Below are positions 7,377 through 16,952 of a stretch of 64,000 nt of DNA, piece after piece. Origin of the DNA: Helicobacteraceae bacterium (lineage in GTDB: Bacteria > Campylobacterota > Campylobacteria > Campylobacterales > Helicobacteraceae). The stretch spans positions 11,498-75,497 of the forward strand of contig CAAGLK010000134.1 in the NCBI GenBank assembly GCA_900770765.1, in the 5' to 3' direction. Both the position numbers and the translations under genes were made by a program. Below the pieces are notes generated by a model that was not told where the DNA came from, did not search any database, and saw nothing but the letters and a program-made list of their open reading frames with translations. Within the stretch, counting starts at the first letter, position 1; each line of letters starts with the position of its first letter.

Positions 7377-9107
7377 TTACACCCTACAAGCGATAGGATC
7401 TACTTTATACTGCCCTAGCTCATTACCTTTTAAATCCATTACATGCACAGCACACGCAATGCAAGGGTCAAATGAATGAATCGTGCGGATAATCTCTAGC
7501 GGCTGTGTTAAATTCTCTACCTTTAGCCCTACTAGTGCTGCTTCATAAGGTCCCATTACGCCTTTAGAATCTTTAGGTCCAGCATTCCAAGTGCTAGGAA
7601 CTACAGCTTGATAATTTTCCACAACGCCATTTTTGATTCTAACCCAATGGCTTAGCATCCCTCGTGGCACACTGCCGATATAGCGTCCTTTATACTCCTT
7701 TTTATTATCAATTTTATAAGGCGCACAAGTCTCAGTATCGCCGCTTTTTAGATTCTCAACCAATGAATTAAACGCTTCAATTCCATAATCAGCAGATAAT
7801 TTGCACTCTAATAGCCTTGCCGCAGTCCGCCCAAGTGTGCTAAATAATGCCTCTAATGGGAGCCCTGTGTCTTCTAAAAACTGCGTAGCGATTTTTGTAA
7901 CTCTAGGATTCTTAGCCGCTAATCCCACTACAATCGTGGCTAGTGGTCCCACTTCCATAGGCTCACCATCATAGCGAGGTGATTTTATCCAGCTGTATTT
8001 ACCAGCGGTATTTAGGGCTTGTGTTTTGGTAAGATTACCATCTGGTCCTATTGTTTGTGTTTCTACAAAGCCTGTGTAATTTGGCTCTGTTTGTCCATCG
8101 TAAGGATGCAGAGCTTTATCGTTTTGATACCACGAGTGAGTTGCTTCTTCTGTGATTAAATCCTCATTTAACTCTAAAAGTTTAGAAATATCACCACCCC
8201 TAACGATTCCTGTGCTATATAAATACTCACTTTTATTAACCGGAATCTCAGCATGGCATAGGAAGTTTTTAACCCCACAGCCTACAAGCACACTCTGCTC
8301 TTTTTTATACACTTCAGCCGCCATTACGACATCTGCATAATAAGCACGATTTATAAAATCACTTACATATTTATATTTTGTTAGCCAATCACCTAAGCGA
8401 GATGGGTCTAGTATATCAGCTACACAAGTTACACCGCCCACGGTTAAACTCTGTGGGTGAGGCTGCTTAGCACCAAAAATAGCCATCATTTTCGCTGCTT
8501 CTCTTTGCACTTCAAGCGCTTTTAGATAATGTGAAAGCACGATGAGATTTTGCTCTGGGCTAAATCTATAAGTCTTATGCCCCCAATACGCATTTGCAAA
8601 TGGCCCTAAACCTTGCGGATTTTGTGCGAATTTTTTAACCTTTTCTTGCACGCTTCTTAGCTCATCCTCGCCTGTTGCGATAGGATTCTTAGAGTATTTA
8701 AATGCTAGCTCACTTGCTTTTTTAGGGTCAGCTTTTAATGCTTCTGTAATATCGCACCAATCTAGCCCGTGCAAATGATAAAAATGCACTAAATGGTCGT
8801 GTAAAACAAGTGAAATATTCATAAGGCTTCTAACCATTTCCGCATTAAATGGAATCTTAATCCCTAAGGCGTTTTCTACCGCTGTGATTCCAGCCTTATA
8901 GTGTGAATAAGTGCAAACACCGCAGATTCTCTGCACCATAAAGCCCACATCTCTAGGGTCGCGGTTTTTGACAATCACCTCTAAACCTCGCCATAAAGTA
9001 GAGCTAGAATAAGCCTCTTTTATCACATTATTTTCATCTACAATAACTTCAATTCTTAAATGCCCCTCAATCCTAGTAATAGGGTCTATTATGATTCTTT
9101 TTGACAT
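7377..9107 (-). CDS. hydB: NiFe hydrogenase large subunit HydB
   Basis: Carries the NiFe active site of a periplasmic, membrane-bound H2-uptake hydrogenase. The 576-residue protein has the N-terminal ligand motif RICGVCTYSH (Cys62, Cys65) and the C-terminal DPCIACAVH (Cys549, Cys552, His555). The 21 residues after that His are the extension a maturation endopeptidase removes once nickel is inserted; that protease (HydD) is not encoded next to the operon here. The start has AAGGA upstream. It lies 3 nt after hydA. Confidence 0.97.
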   Translation of the reverse strand: MSKRIIIDPITRIEGHLRIEVIVDENNVIKEAYSSSTLWRGLEVIVKNRDPRDVGFMVQRICGVCTYSHYKAGITAVENALGIKIPFNAEMVRSLMNISLVLHDHLVHFYHLHGLDWCDITEALKADPKKASELAFKYSKNPIATGEDELRSVQEKVKKFAQNPQGLGPFANAYWGHKTYRFSPEQNLIVLSHYLKALEVQREAAKMMAIFGAKQPHPQSLTVGGVTCVADILDPSRLGDWLTKYKYVSDFINRAYYADVVMAAEVYKKEQSVLVGCGVKNFLCHAEIPVNKSEYLYSTGIVRGGDISKLLELNEDLITEEATHSWYQNDKALHPYDGQTEPNYTGFVETQTIGPDGNLTKTQALNTAGKYSWIKSPRYDGEPMEVGPLATIVVGLAAKNPRVTKIATQFLEDTGLPLEALFSTLGRTAARLLECKLSADYGIEAFNSLVENLKSGDTETCAPYKIDNKKEYKGRYIGSVPRGMLSHWVRIKNGVVENYQAVVPSTWNAGPKDSKGVMGPYEAALVGLKVENLTQPLEIIRTIHSFDPCIACAVHVMDLKGNELGQYKVDPIACRV

Positions 9108-9110
9108 AGC

Positions 9111-10265
9111 TTATCCTTCGTGTTTTTCTTTTTTAATATTGCTTAGCACTGCGTGTGCTGCCATACCAATAGCCGCCGCACCCAAAAGCGTAATGCCAAT
9201 CGTATCTGCTGTGCGGTCTGCTCCGCTAAAGAGTGGTGCATCATATAGCTTACTAGCTAGTGGCTCTTCAAATGGTCCCATCGTATCCCAGAATTTCGGC
9301 TCACTACAGCCAATGCAGCCATGCCCAGCTTGAATAGGCCAAGAAGTGTGAGAATTAAAGCGAAGTTTAGAGCAGTTATTAAATGTATAAGGTCCTTTGC
9401 AGCCTACTTTATATAGACAATAGCCGTTTTTCGCACCCTCATCGCCAAATGTTTGCACGAATTCCCCAGCGTCAAAATGCCCACGCCTTTCACATAAATC
9501 GTGGATTCTTAGCCCATAAGCCCATTTTGGTCTATTAAAGGCATCCACAGCTGGAAGTGTGCCAAAGAGAATAAAGTGAAGCACATTTCCTACGATATTT
9601 TTCTCACTTGGCGGACAGCCAGGGACATTAATCACGGGTTTATTTGTAACTTCACTAAGTGGTTTTGCCGCAGTAGGATTAGGATTAGCCGCTTGGATTC
9701 CGCCAAAGCTAGAACATGTGCCAATAGCAAATATCGCCGCAGCCGCATCTGCTGCTTCTTTTGCACTTTGTAAGCCTGTCTTGCCGTGAGCGCCTATTGT
9801 TAAGTATTGCCCATCTAGTGCGGTTGGGATTCCACCTTCTACCATTAGCACGAATCGCCCTTTATATTTTTGTATAGCAGATTCTAAGTTTTCTTCAGCT
9901 TGGAATCCTGAAGCTGCCATAATAGTCTCGTGGTATTCTAAAGAGATATAATCAAAAATAAGAGAATCAATGCCAGGCCCATCGCTTCTTAGCAAACTCT
10001 CGCTACAGCCGGTGCACTCTGCCATATGTAGCCAAATCACAGGTAATCTATCCGCTACCTCAGCTGCCCTTGCCGTAAGTGGTGCAAAACTTGCTGGAAG
10101 CCCAAGTGCTGCAGTCATAACCCCAGCCCATTTCATAAAATCCCGCCTTGAGATTCCATTATCCTTTAATAGCTTTTTGATTCCACCTTTTTTAAGCGTG
10201 GGGAATTTTGAAAGATTTTTTAATCTCTCTTGTGCAGTTTTTAGCATTGTTTGCTCTCTATCCAT
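9111..10265 (-). CDS. hydA: NiFe hydrogenase small subunit HydA (TAT-exported)
   Basis: Iron-sulfur subunit that carries electrons from the NiFe site. The 384-residue protein has a twin-arginine signal (RRDFMKWAG, Arg40-Arg41) followed by a hydrophobic stretch and an ARA cleavage region. Cluster ligands include AECTGCSES, GTCSSFGG, PGCPPSEKN, and a Cys-rich C-terminal half (DLCERRGHFD, KVGCKGP, GCIGCSEP). A C-terminal hydrophobic anchor lies near residues 355-375. The long pre-signal N-terminus resembles other Helicobacter HydA proteins. The ATG at 10265 has AAGGAG; Met7 is an alternative. First gene of hydABC. Confidence 0.97.
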   Translation of the reverse strand: MDREQTMLKTAQERLKNLSKFPTLKKGGIKKLLKDNGISRRDFMKWAGVMTAALGLPASFAPLTARAAEVADRLPVIWLHMAECTGCSESLLRSDGPGIDSLIFDYISLEYHETIMAASGFQAEENLESAIQKYKGRFVLMVEGGIPTALDGQYLTIGAHGKTGLQSAKEAADAAAAIFAIGTCSSFGGIQAANPNPTAAKPLSEVTNKPVINVPGCPPSEKNIVGNVLHFILFGTLPAVDAFNRPKWAYGLRIHDLCERRGHFDAGEFVQTFGDEGAKNGYCLYKVGCKGPYTFNNCSKLRFNSHTSWPIQAGHGCIGCSEPKFWDTMGPFEEPLASKLYDAPLFSGADRTADTIGITLLGAAAIGMAAHAVLSNIKKEKHEG

Positions 10266-10367
10266 TGCAACTCCTTAAAAAAATAGTGTGTTAATCTACC
10301 TTTAATTTGCTTAAAATAATGATAAAAGTGTAAAAATTATTAACCTTTTTTAAAAATGCGTAACAAA

Positions 10368-13019
10368 TTAGCCTGTATTTCTAACCCCTTGTGCGATTCC
10401 TACAATTGTCGTAATAATTTGCTTTGTGATTCTGCTTTTTTGCTCTTCATATTTTGCGTCTTTATAGGCTTTTATTAAAGATAATTGCAAAAGATTAAGG
10501 CTTGTTAAAAAGGGCTTTCTTAATAAAATGGATTCTTGTATTAATTTTTCACTTGCTAAAAGCTGCTTCTCATCTCTAATAAATAAAAGCCATTGTTGTG
10601 TCAAGCTATATTCACTCTCTATTTTTTGCCAGATTTGGCTTGCTATTTCTTTATTATCTACAAATTCATTATATCGTTGTGCTATTTCTAAATCTACTTT
10701 TAAAAATGCTTGCGAAATGTTGTCAATTGTAGTTTTAAAAAATAAATCTTCTTTATAGCATTGTCTAAATAACTCTTTATTTCCGCATTTTAAAAACGCA
10801 TTTTCCAAACCACTGCCAAGCCCATACCACGCTGGGATTATCGCCCTATTTTGCGTCCAGGCGAATACCCAAGGAATAGCGCGTAAATCCTCCACTCTTT
10901 GCGTATCTTTCCGCTTAGATGGTCTTGAGCCGATATTTAACTGCTGGATAAAATGAATCGGCGTAGCTTCTTTAAAATATTCTATAAATCCTTTTGTTTC
11001 ATATACTAAATTACGATACGCCTTAAAAGATTCCGCACTTATATCTTGCAAAATAGCTTCAAACTCTCTATTACACACCTTATATTCTAAACCGAATTTA
11101 TCATACACCGACTTTTTAAGTAGCGTAGCTAAGGCACTTTGAAAGCTAGATTCCGCCTTTTTAGGATTTAGATATTTCTCACTTATTACCTCTCCTTGCT
11201 CTGTTGTCTTTAAAAATCCTGCAACACTATTTTCTGGCGAAGATAATAAAGCATCCTCTAGCGCTCCGCCACCGCGACTTACGCTTCCGCCTCTTCCGTG
11301 GAATAATCTAAATTTAATTTTAAGCTCATTTTCTAAAACCATTAAATTAGAAATAGCCTTTCTTAGCGAATAATTACTCGTAAAGATTCCACCATCTTTG
11401 CTAGAATCCGAATAACCTATCATTATTTCTTGATAATTTTTGCGAGATTGTAAATATTCTAAATAATGCGGATTCTTACATAATTCTTTTAAAATTTGCG
11501 GTGCGGATTCCAAGTCGCCTATTGTTTCAAAAAGCGGTGAAATTGAAATGCGTGTTTTTTTGCCACGCTTCCATAAACCACTTTGCTTTGCAAACCATAG
11601 CACACATAGCAAGTCATTAGCACTTTGACACATAGAAACAATGCAAGAATCTATAATATTATCACTTATCCTATCTCTAGCCCATTTGAAATTAACAAAG
11701 GCTAAAAGCGTCTCTTTTGTCTGCTTACTTAGCTTTTCATAAAATATGCTTAAGTCAATTAAAGGCTCATTTAATGCTTTATTTAAAATCTCTGTTTTTT
11801 CAGCTTCTGGTAAAAGTAGTAAATCGCCTTGAATAAACCCTAAATGCGAAAAAATCTCCGCCAATGCACTCCAAAACACATCTCTATGCTGTCTAAAGTC
11901 AAGCTGCATAAGGTGGAATCCTGCAAGTAAAGCTAAATTTTTAAGTTCTTTTAAATAAATGCTACTTTGAGAATCTAGCGAATTTATCATTAAATCAATA
12001 TCTTTAATAAATTCTTTAGAGTTTTCATACATATAAGGCTTATTTTCACTAATTGCACTTTGTGGTAAGTTTAGACTTAGAATCCTATTTTGCAATTTTT
12101 GTCGCATACAAGTTAGCTTTGCACGAAATGGCTCTTGTAAAAATAGCTTTTTTGCCGTTGTGTCTAAATATTGCTTTTCTTGCTCTAAATTATCTATAAA
12201 TTCTTGCGTTAGCTCTGTATGCTCTTGCGCTATTGATAGCTCTCGGCTTAGCTTTTCTATTATCTTTAAATAATGATTAATGATTGTTTCATGCTGTTTT
12301 TTCATAACACTTAGCATTACTTCATTTGTTACATAAGGATTCCCATCTCTATCGCCGCCTATCCAGCTTCCAAGTCTAATGGGGGATTTTTTTAAAGGCT
12401 TTTCACCTAAAAATTCAAGGCACTCTTGCACTTCTGCTAAAACGCTAGCGCCACTTTGCAAAATTGAACTCTCCATAAAATATAGCAAATTATCAAGCTC
12501 AAAAAGCACTTCAATTTTTTCCTCTCTTACAATATGACTTTGCCACAATAAATGTAAGCGATATTTTAAATGCTCCTTTGCTTCTTCATCGCTAAACTTA
12601 AACCATAAATGTAAATCATCATACATCTCATGATAGCTTTCTAAAAATGTTCGCCGCAAGGATTCCGTAGGATGCGCGGTAAAAACAGGATAAAAGCGGA
12701 TTTTTTTAAGCACTTCGCAAATATCTATTGAATCAAATTTATTTTCTTTAAGTTCTTTTATGGAATCCATAATTTTATGTGGTGTATTTTTGCTTAATCT
12801 ATATCTCTCATCAATAATATTTAAAAGCAAGTGATAAAGCGTAAAAGCCTTTATTAAATCTGCTATTTCTTGTCCATTTAATTTAGTAAATTTATCTGCA
12901 TTTTCGCTAATATTTGCAGTCCTAAGGGATATAAAAATTGACGCAATTTGTGGCGCAACACTCTCCAACTCCTCACACATAATGTTAAAAATAAAATCTA
13001 TTTCTTTAGTTTTATCCAT
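10368..13019 (-). CDS. ppc: Phosphoenolpyruvate carboxylase
   Basis: Ppc carboxylates phosphoenolpyruvate to oxaloacetate, refilling the TCA cycle. The 883-residue protein is full length and has the catalytic blocks FTAHPTESLRR near residue 115, GSWIGGDRDGNP, MIGYSDSSKDGG, FHGRGGSVSRGGG and the C-terminal QxxRNTG tail (GVRNTG). The start has AAGGA about 9 nt upstream. It stands alone, with hydA upstream on the same strand after about 100 bp and argD divergent. Confidence 0.97.
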   Translation of the reverse strand: MDKTKEIDFIFNIMCEELESVAPQIASIFISLRTANISENADKFTKLNGQEIADLIKAFTLYHLLLNIIDERYRLSKNTPHKIMDSIKELKENKFDSIDICEVLKKIRFYPVFTAHPTESLRRTFLESYHEMYDDLHLWFKFSDEEAKEHLKYRLHLLWQSHIVREEKIEVLFELDNLLYFMESSILQSGASVLAEVQECLEFLGEKPLKKSPIRLGSWIGGDRDGNPYVTNEVMLSVMKKQHETIINHYLKIIEKLSRELSIAQEHTELTQEFIDNLEQEKQYLDTTAKKLFLQEPFRAKLTCMRQKLQNRILSLNLPQSAISENKPYMYENSKEFIKDIDLMINSLDSQSSIYLKELKNLALLAGFHLMQLDFRQHRDVFWSALAEIFSHLGFIQGDLLLLPEAEKTEILNKALNEPLIDLSIFYEKLSKQTKETLLAFVNFKWARDRISDNIIDSCIVSMCQSANDLLCVLWFAKQSGLWKRGKKTRISISPLFETIGDLESAPQILKELCKNPHYLEYLQSRKNYQEIMIGYSDSSKDGGIFTSNYSLRKAISNLMVLENELKIKFRLFHGRGGSVSRGGGALEDALLSSPENSVAGFLKTTEQGEVISEKYLNPKKAESSFQSALATLLKKSVYDKFGLEYKVCNREFEAILQDISAESFKAYRNLVYETKGFIEYFKEATPIHFIQQLNIGSRPSKRKDTQRVEDLRAIPWVFAWTQNRAIIPAWYGLGSGLENAFLKCGNKELFRQCYKEDLFFKTTIDNISQAFLKVDLEIAQRYNEFVDNKEIASQIWQKIESEYSLTQQWLLFIRDEKQLLASEKLIQESILLRKPFLTSLNLLQLSLIKAYKDAKYEEQKSRITKQIITTIVGIAQGVRNTG

Positions 13020-13104
13020 TTTCTAAATCCTTAAAATCGCATAATTTCTCGCAATTATAACTCTTTTTTTGCTAAAATTCCGCCATTTTATTTAAAGGCA
13101 AAAT

Positions 13105-14298
13105 ATGGAAAATTCACTAAAAGAAATGGATTTAAAATATGTCTTACACACTTATGCTAGAAATTATACGCATTTTGTAAAAGGCAGTGGCGCAAGGCTT
13201 TATACAAGCGACAATAAAGAATACATTGACTTTGGCTCTGGCATTGCAGTATGTAGCGTAGGACATGGAAACAATCGCTTAGCAGAAGCAATTTACAATC
13301 AAGCAAAAAATCTAATCCACACTTCAAATTTATATCTAATAGAACCACAAGCAAAATTAGCAAAAAAGCTAGTAGAATTAAGCGGCTATGATATGCGAGT
13401 GTTTTTTGCAAATTCTGGTGCAGAGGCAAATGAGGGGGCGTTAAAAATTGCTAGAAAATTTGGCGAAGTAAATGGTGAGCTTAAAAGATATCAAATAATT
13501 ACGCTAGATTCCTCCTTTCATGGACGCACAATTAGCACACTAAAAGCGACAGGGCAGGATAAAATGCATGCTTATTTTGGACCTTTTCCAAATGGCTTTG
13601 TATATGCAAAAGATATAAAAGATATTAAAAATAAAATTACGGATTCCACTTGTGCAGTGCTTTTAGAGCTAGTGCAAGGCGAGGGCGGAATCACGCCTTT
13701 TAATAAACAAGAAGTGCAAGAATTAGCAAAACTTTTAAAAGCAAAAAACATTTTATTAATGATAGATGAAGTGCAAACAGGAATCTATAGAAGCGGAGAG
13801 TTATTTGCCTCTCAAGTTTATGGAATAAAGCCAGATGTAATAACAACGGCAAAGGGCTTAGCTGGTGGTGTGCCAATAGGAGCTGTAATGACTAGCTTAA
13901 AGGATATTTTCTCACCAGGTGAGCATGGAAGCACATTTGGGGGGAATTTCTTAAGCACGAGTGCGGCATTAGAAGTTTTAAGCATTTTAGAAGAGATTAA
14001 AAAAAGCGGCGAGTTGGAATCCACAATTAATTACTTTACGCAAAAATTACAAAATTTACAAAAAAGCTATCCACAGCTATTTTTAGAAGAAGTAGGCTTA
14101 GGGCTTATGCGTGGGCTAAGAGTGGCTAGTGCTGAGCTTTTATCTAACTTTTTGGATTCTAGCTTTAAAAATGGCGTTTTAGTTTTAAAAAGCGGTAAAA
14201 ACACCGCGAGATTCCTCCCTAGCTTAAATATCACAAAAGAAGAAATAGATTCTGGCTTTACTCGCTTAGAATCCGCTATTAAAGAAATGGGATTCTAA
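13105..14298 (+). CDS. argD: Acetylornithine aminotransferase
   Basis: A fold-type I class III aminotransferase of arginine synthesis; the same family can also act as succinyldiaminopimelate aminotransferase in lysine synthesis. The 397-residue protein shows FANSGAEANEGALK (phosphate binding), SSFHGRT, LMIDEVQTG (PLP pyridine-binding Asp) and TTAKGLAGG with the Schiff-base lysine. Typical length. The start has AAAGG. No other arginine gene is nearby. The family is certain; substrate range is inferred. Confidence 0.93.
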   Translation: MENSLKEMDLKYVLHTYARNYTHFVKGSGARLYTSDNKEYIDFGSGIAVCSVGHGNNRLAEAIYNQAKNLIHTSNLYLIEPQAKLAKKLVELSGYDMRVFFANSGAEANEGALKIARKFGEVNGELKRYQIITLDSSFHGRTISTLKATGQDKMHAYFGPFPNGFVYAKDIKDIKNKITDSTCAVLLELVQGEGGITPFNKQEVQELAKLLKAKNILLMIDEVQTGIYRSGELFASQVYGIKPDVITTAKGLAGGVPIGAVMTSLKDIFSPGEHGSTFGGNFLSTSAALEVLSILEEIKKSGELESTINYFTQKLQNLQKSYPQLFLEEVGLGLMRGLRVASAELLSNFLDSSFKNGVLVLKSGKNTARFLPSLNITKEEIDSGFTRLESAIKEMGF

Positions 14299-14566
14299 GA
14301 AGCAGTTCAAGGCTTTTGCCTTGTGGCACAAAACGCTCTTAATTTTGCTTAAATGTTACAATTCTAAACTCTAACTAAAATACATTTTAGATTCTTTAAA
14401 ATCTTTTTAAAATCCCTTATTATAGGCACTCTAAAAGTAAGAATCCTAAAAGCAAGAATCTAAAAAAGTTAAAAATAAATATAATTTACTTTAAAAATAC
14501 TTTACTTAATTACGCTTTATTTATAAAATCTAAAACACAATTTTTACAAATCTTTAAGGAGTGCGT

Positions 14567-16210
14567 ATGGAAGTTTGGACGCAGATTGTCGATCCATTAG
14601 GTAGTATTTGGCTTAGTGCTTTTGTGGCATTTTTGCCAATTTTGTGTTTTTTACTTTGTCTTTTAGTGTTTAAGCTTAAAGGCTATCAAGCTGGGTTTAT
14701 TACCGTTATTGTGGCAAGTGTCATTGCCTTTTCTGTGTATCAAATGCCTTTTAGTTTAATAGGGGCAAGTTTTGTGCAAGGATTCGCACAAGGTATGTGG
14801 CCTATTGCGTGGATTATTATTGCGGCAATTTTTCTTTATAAGCTATCAATTAAATCTGGCTCTTTTGAGGTAATTAAACAAAGCGTTATGTCAATTACAC
14901 CTGACCATAGGATTCAAGTTATTTTAATCGGCTTTTGTTTTGGCTCATTTTTAGAGGGCGCGATTGGCTTTGGTGGGCCTGTGGCGATTACTGCGGCACT
15001 GCTTGTAGGATTAGGCTTAAAGCCACTTTATGCGGCTGGGCTTTGCTTAATTGCAAATACTGCTCCTGTAGCCTTTGGTGCGGTTGGGATTCCTATTATT
15101 GCTATGGCAAATTTAGTAGGAGTTGATCAAGTGCCTGTTTCTGCTATGGTAGGTAGAATGCTAGTTCCACTTAGCCTTACCGTTCCATTTTTTATTGTGT
15201 TTTTAATGGATGGATTTAAAGGTGTAAGAGAAACTTTTCCAGCTATTTTTGTAGCTGCAGTTAGCTTTACTGCTACGCAATTTTTAAGCTCAAACTTCCT
15301 AGGAGCCGAGCTTCCTGATATTGCTTCTGCTATTGTTTCACTTGCTTTAACAACGGTGTTTTTGAAGTTTTGGAAACCTAAAAATATTTTTAGATTAGAT
15401 GATGAAAAAGACTTTTCAAATATAGAGCAACTTAGCTTTTCTAAAGTGATTCGTGCGTGGATGCCATTTATTTTACTTGTAGTTTGCATTATCATTTGGA
15501 CGCAGCCTTGGTTTAAAGCCCTTTTTGCAAAAGGTGCGATTTTAGATTACACGCAAGTTACAATTATGTTTAATAACATAACAGGCGGAATCCTAGACCC
15601 TAATGGTAAAGCGGTGGGCTTAAGCTTACCTATTAACTTTATCGGGCTTCAAGCTGGGACGGCGATTTTACTAGCGGCGTTTTTAACTATTTGGGCTTTA
15701 AAAATTAAGGCAAATGACGCTGCTGAGTGCTTTTGGGATACGCTAAAAGAAATGGCGATTCCTTGTATTACTATCGGGCTTGTTGTTGCCTTCGCCTTTA
15801 TTGCGAAAAACTCTGCTATGAGTGCGACTTTAGGAACTGCTTTAGCACAAACAGGCGATGCGTTCTCTTTCTTTAGTCCTATTATTGGCTGGCTTGGCGT
15901 GTTTATTACAGGTAGTGATACGAGTGCGAACTTGCTATTTGGTCCATTACAACAAGTTACCGCAAGAGAGCTTGGCATTATGGAAACACTTTTCTTAGCG
16001 GCAAACTCAGTAGGTGGTGTTGTGGGTAAAATGATAAGCCCGCAAAGTATAGCTATAGCTTGTGCGGCTGTGGGGCTTGTAGGAAAAGAATCTGATTTAT
16101 TTAGATTTACACTTAAATATTCTATAGGCTTTATTTTAATAATAGGTATTTGGACTTTTATTATTGCCACTTTTTTAAATGGAATAATCCCAGAAATTAT
16201 TCTAAAGTAA
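14567..16210 (+). CDS. lctP: L-lactate permease LctP/LldP
   Basis: A 547-residue polytopic membrane protein of the lactate permease family with about 12-14 hydrophobic segments. Family blocks include GSFLEGAIGFGGPVAI, PVAFGAVGIP, TGSDTSANLLFGPLQ and the C-terminal MISPQSIAIA. The frame opens at a GTG (14561), but the ATG at 14567 has AAGGAG at ideal spacing and is preferred. It lies 4 nt before lutA, so uptake and oxidation of lactate are encoded together. The 262-bp gap upstream holds only A+T-rich spacer and a small hairpin after argD (14308-14323). Confidence 0.95.
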   Translation: MEVWTQIVDPLGSIWLSAFVAFLPILCFLLCLLVFKLKGYQAGFITVIVASVIAFSVYQMPFSLIGASFVQGFAQGMWPIAWIIIAAIFLYKLSIKSGSFEVIKQSVMSITPDHRIQVILIGFCFGSFLEGAIGFGGPVAITAALLVGLGLKPLYAAGLCLIANTAPVAFGAVGIPIIAMANLVGVDQVPVSAMVGRMLVPLSLTVPFFIVFLMDGFKGVRETFPAIFVAAVSFTATQFLSSNFLGAELPDIASAIVSLALTTVFLKFWKPKNIFRLDDEKDFSNIEQLSFSKVIRAWMPFILLVVCIIIWTQPWFKALFAKGAILDYTQVTIMFNNITGGILDPNGKAVGLSLPINFIGLQAGTAILLAAFLTIWALKIKANDAAECFWDTLKEMAIPCITIGLVVAFAFIAKNSAMSATLGTALAQTGDAFSFFSPIIGWLGVFITGSDTSANLLFGPLQQVTARELGIMETLFLAANSVGGVVGKMISPQSIAIACAAVGLVGKESDLFRFTLKYSIGFILIIGIWTFIIATFLNGIIPEIILK

Positions 16211-16214
16211 CGCT

Positions 16215-16952
16215 ATGGAAAAAGTATATTTTTACGCTACCTGCTTAGGTAGCGCAGCAATGCAAGAAATGGTATTAAATGCGATATGGCTTTTACGCAA
16301 AGAAGGGATAGAAGTGATTTTTAAAAAAAATCAAACCTGTTGCTCACAGCCTGCTTTTAACTCTGGCTATTTTAAAGAAGCAAAAGAAGTAGCCCTTTAT
16401 AACATTAAGCAGTTTTCACAAGATTACCCAATAATCGTGCCTAGCGGTTCTTGTGCTGGGATGATGAGCCATGATTATTTAGAGTTATTTAAAGAAGATT
16501 CTAACTTTAGCGAGGTGGAATCCTTTAGTAAAAGAGTTTTTGAGCTAAGCGAATTTTTAGATTCTAAACTTCAAGTAAATTATGAGGATAAAGGAGAGCC
16601 ACTAAAAGTTACTTGGCACTCAAACTGCCACGCACTAAGGATTCAAAAAAGCATTGAAGCCTCTAAGAATCTTTTAAGACGGCTTAAAAATGTGGAGTTA
16701 GTAGAATTAGAATTTGAAGAAGAATGCTGTGGCTTTGGCGGGACTTTTAGCGTAAAAGAGCCAGAAATTTCAAATGCTATGGCCACTACAAAGGTAAAAG
16801 ACATACTAAACACAGGGGCGAAATTTGTAATAAGTGGCGATGGAGGCTGTCTTTTAAACATTGATGGGACGCTAAAGCGATTAGGAAGCGATGTAAGCGG
16901 AATCCATCTTTATAATTTCTTACGCAAACGCTTAGAAGGAGTAGCACTATGA
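16215..16952 (+). CDS. lutA: L-lactate utilisation protein LutA/LldE
   Basis: A 245-residue CCG-domain protein, one of three subunits (LutA, LutB, LutC) of an L-lactate dehydrogenase that feeds electrons to the respiratory chain. Two CCG regions are visible: NQTCCSQPAFNSGY with VPSGSCAGMM, and WHSNCHALR with EECCGFGGTFSVK, which in this family bind a cluster. It overlaps lutB by 4 nt (ATGA). Confidence 0.93.
   Translation: MEKVYFYATCLGSAAMQEMVLNAIWLLRKEGIEVIFKKNQTCCSQPAFNSGYFKEAKEVALYNIKQFSQDYPIIVPSGSCAGMMSHDYLELFKEDSNFSEVESFSKRVFELSEFLDSKLQVNYEDKGEPLKVTWHSNCHALRIQKSIEASKNLLRRLKNVELVELEFEEECCGFGGTFSVKEPEISNAMATTKVKDILNTGAKFVISGDGGCLLNIDGTLKRLGSDVSGIHLYNFLRKRLEGVAL

Noticed and set aside
14308..14323. 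Hairpin CAAGGC-TTTT-GCCTTG after argD as a terminator
   Set aside because: The stem is only 6 bp and is not followed by a T run, so it is not listed as a terminator.
15649..16170. Antisense ORF of 173 residues inside lctP
   Set aside because: Shadow of a membrane-protein gene with strong codon bias; the lctP frame is clearly real.
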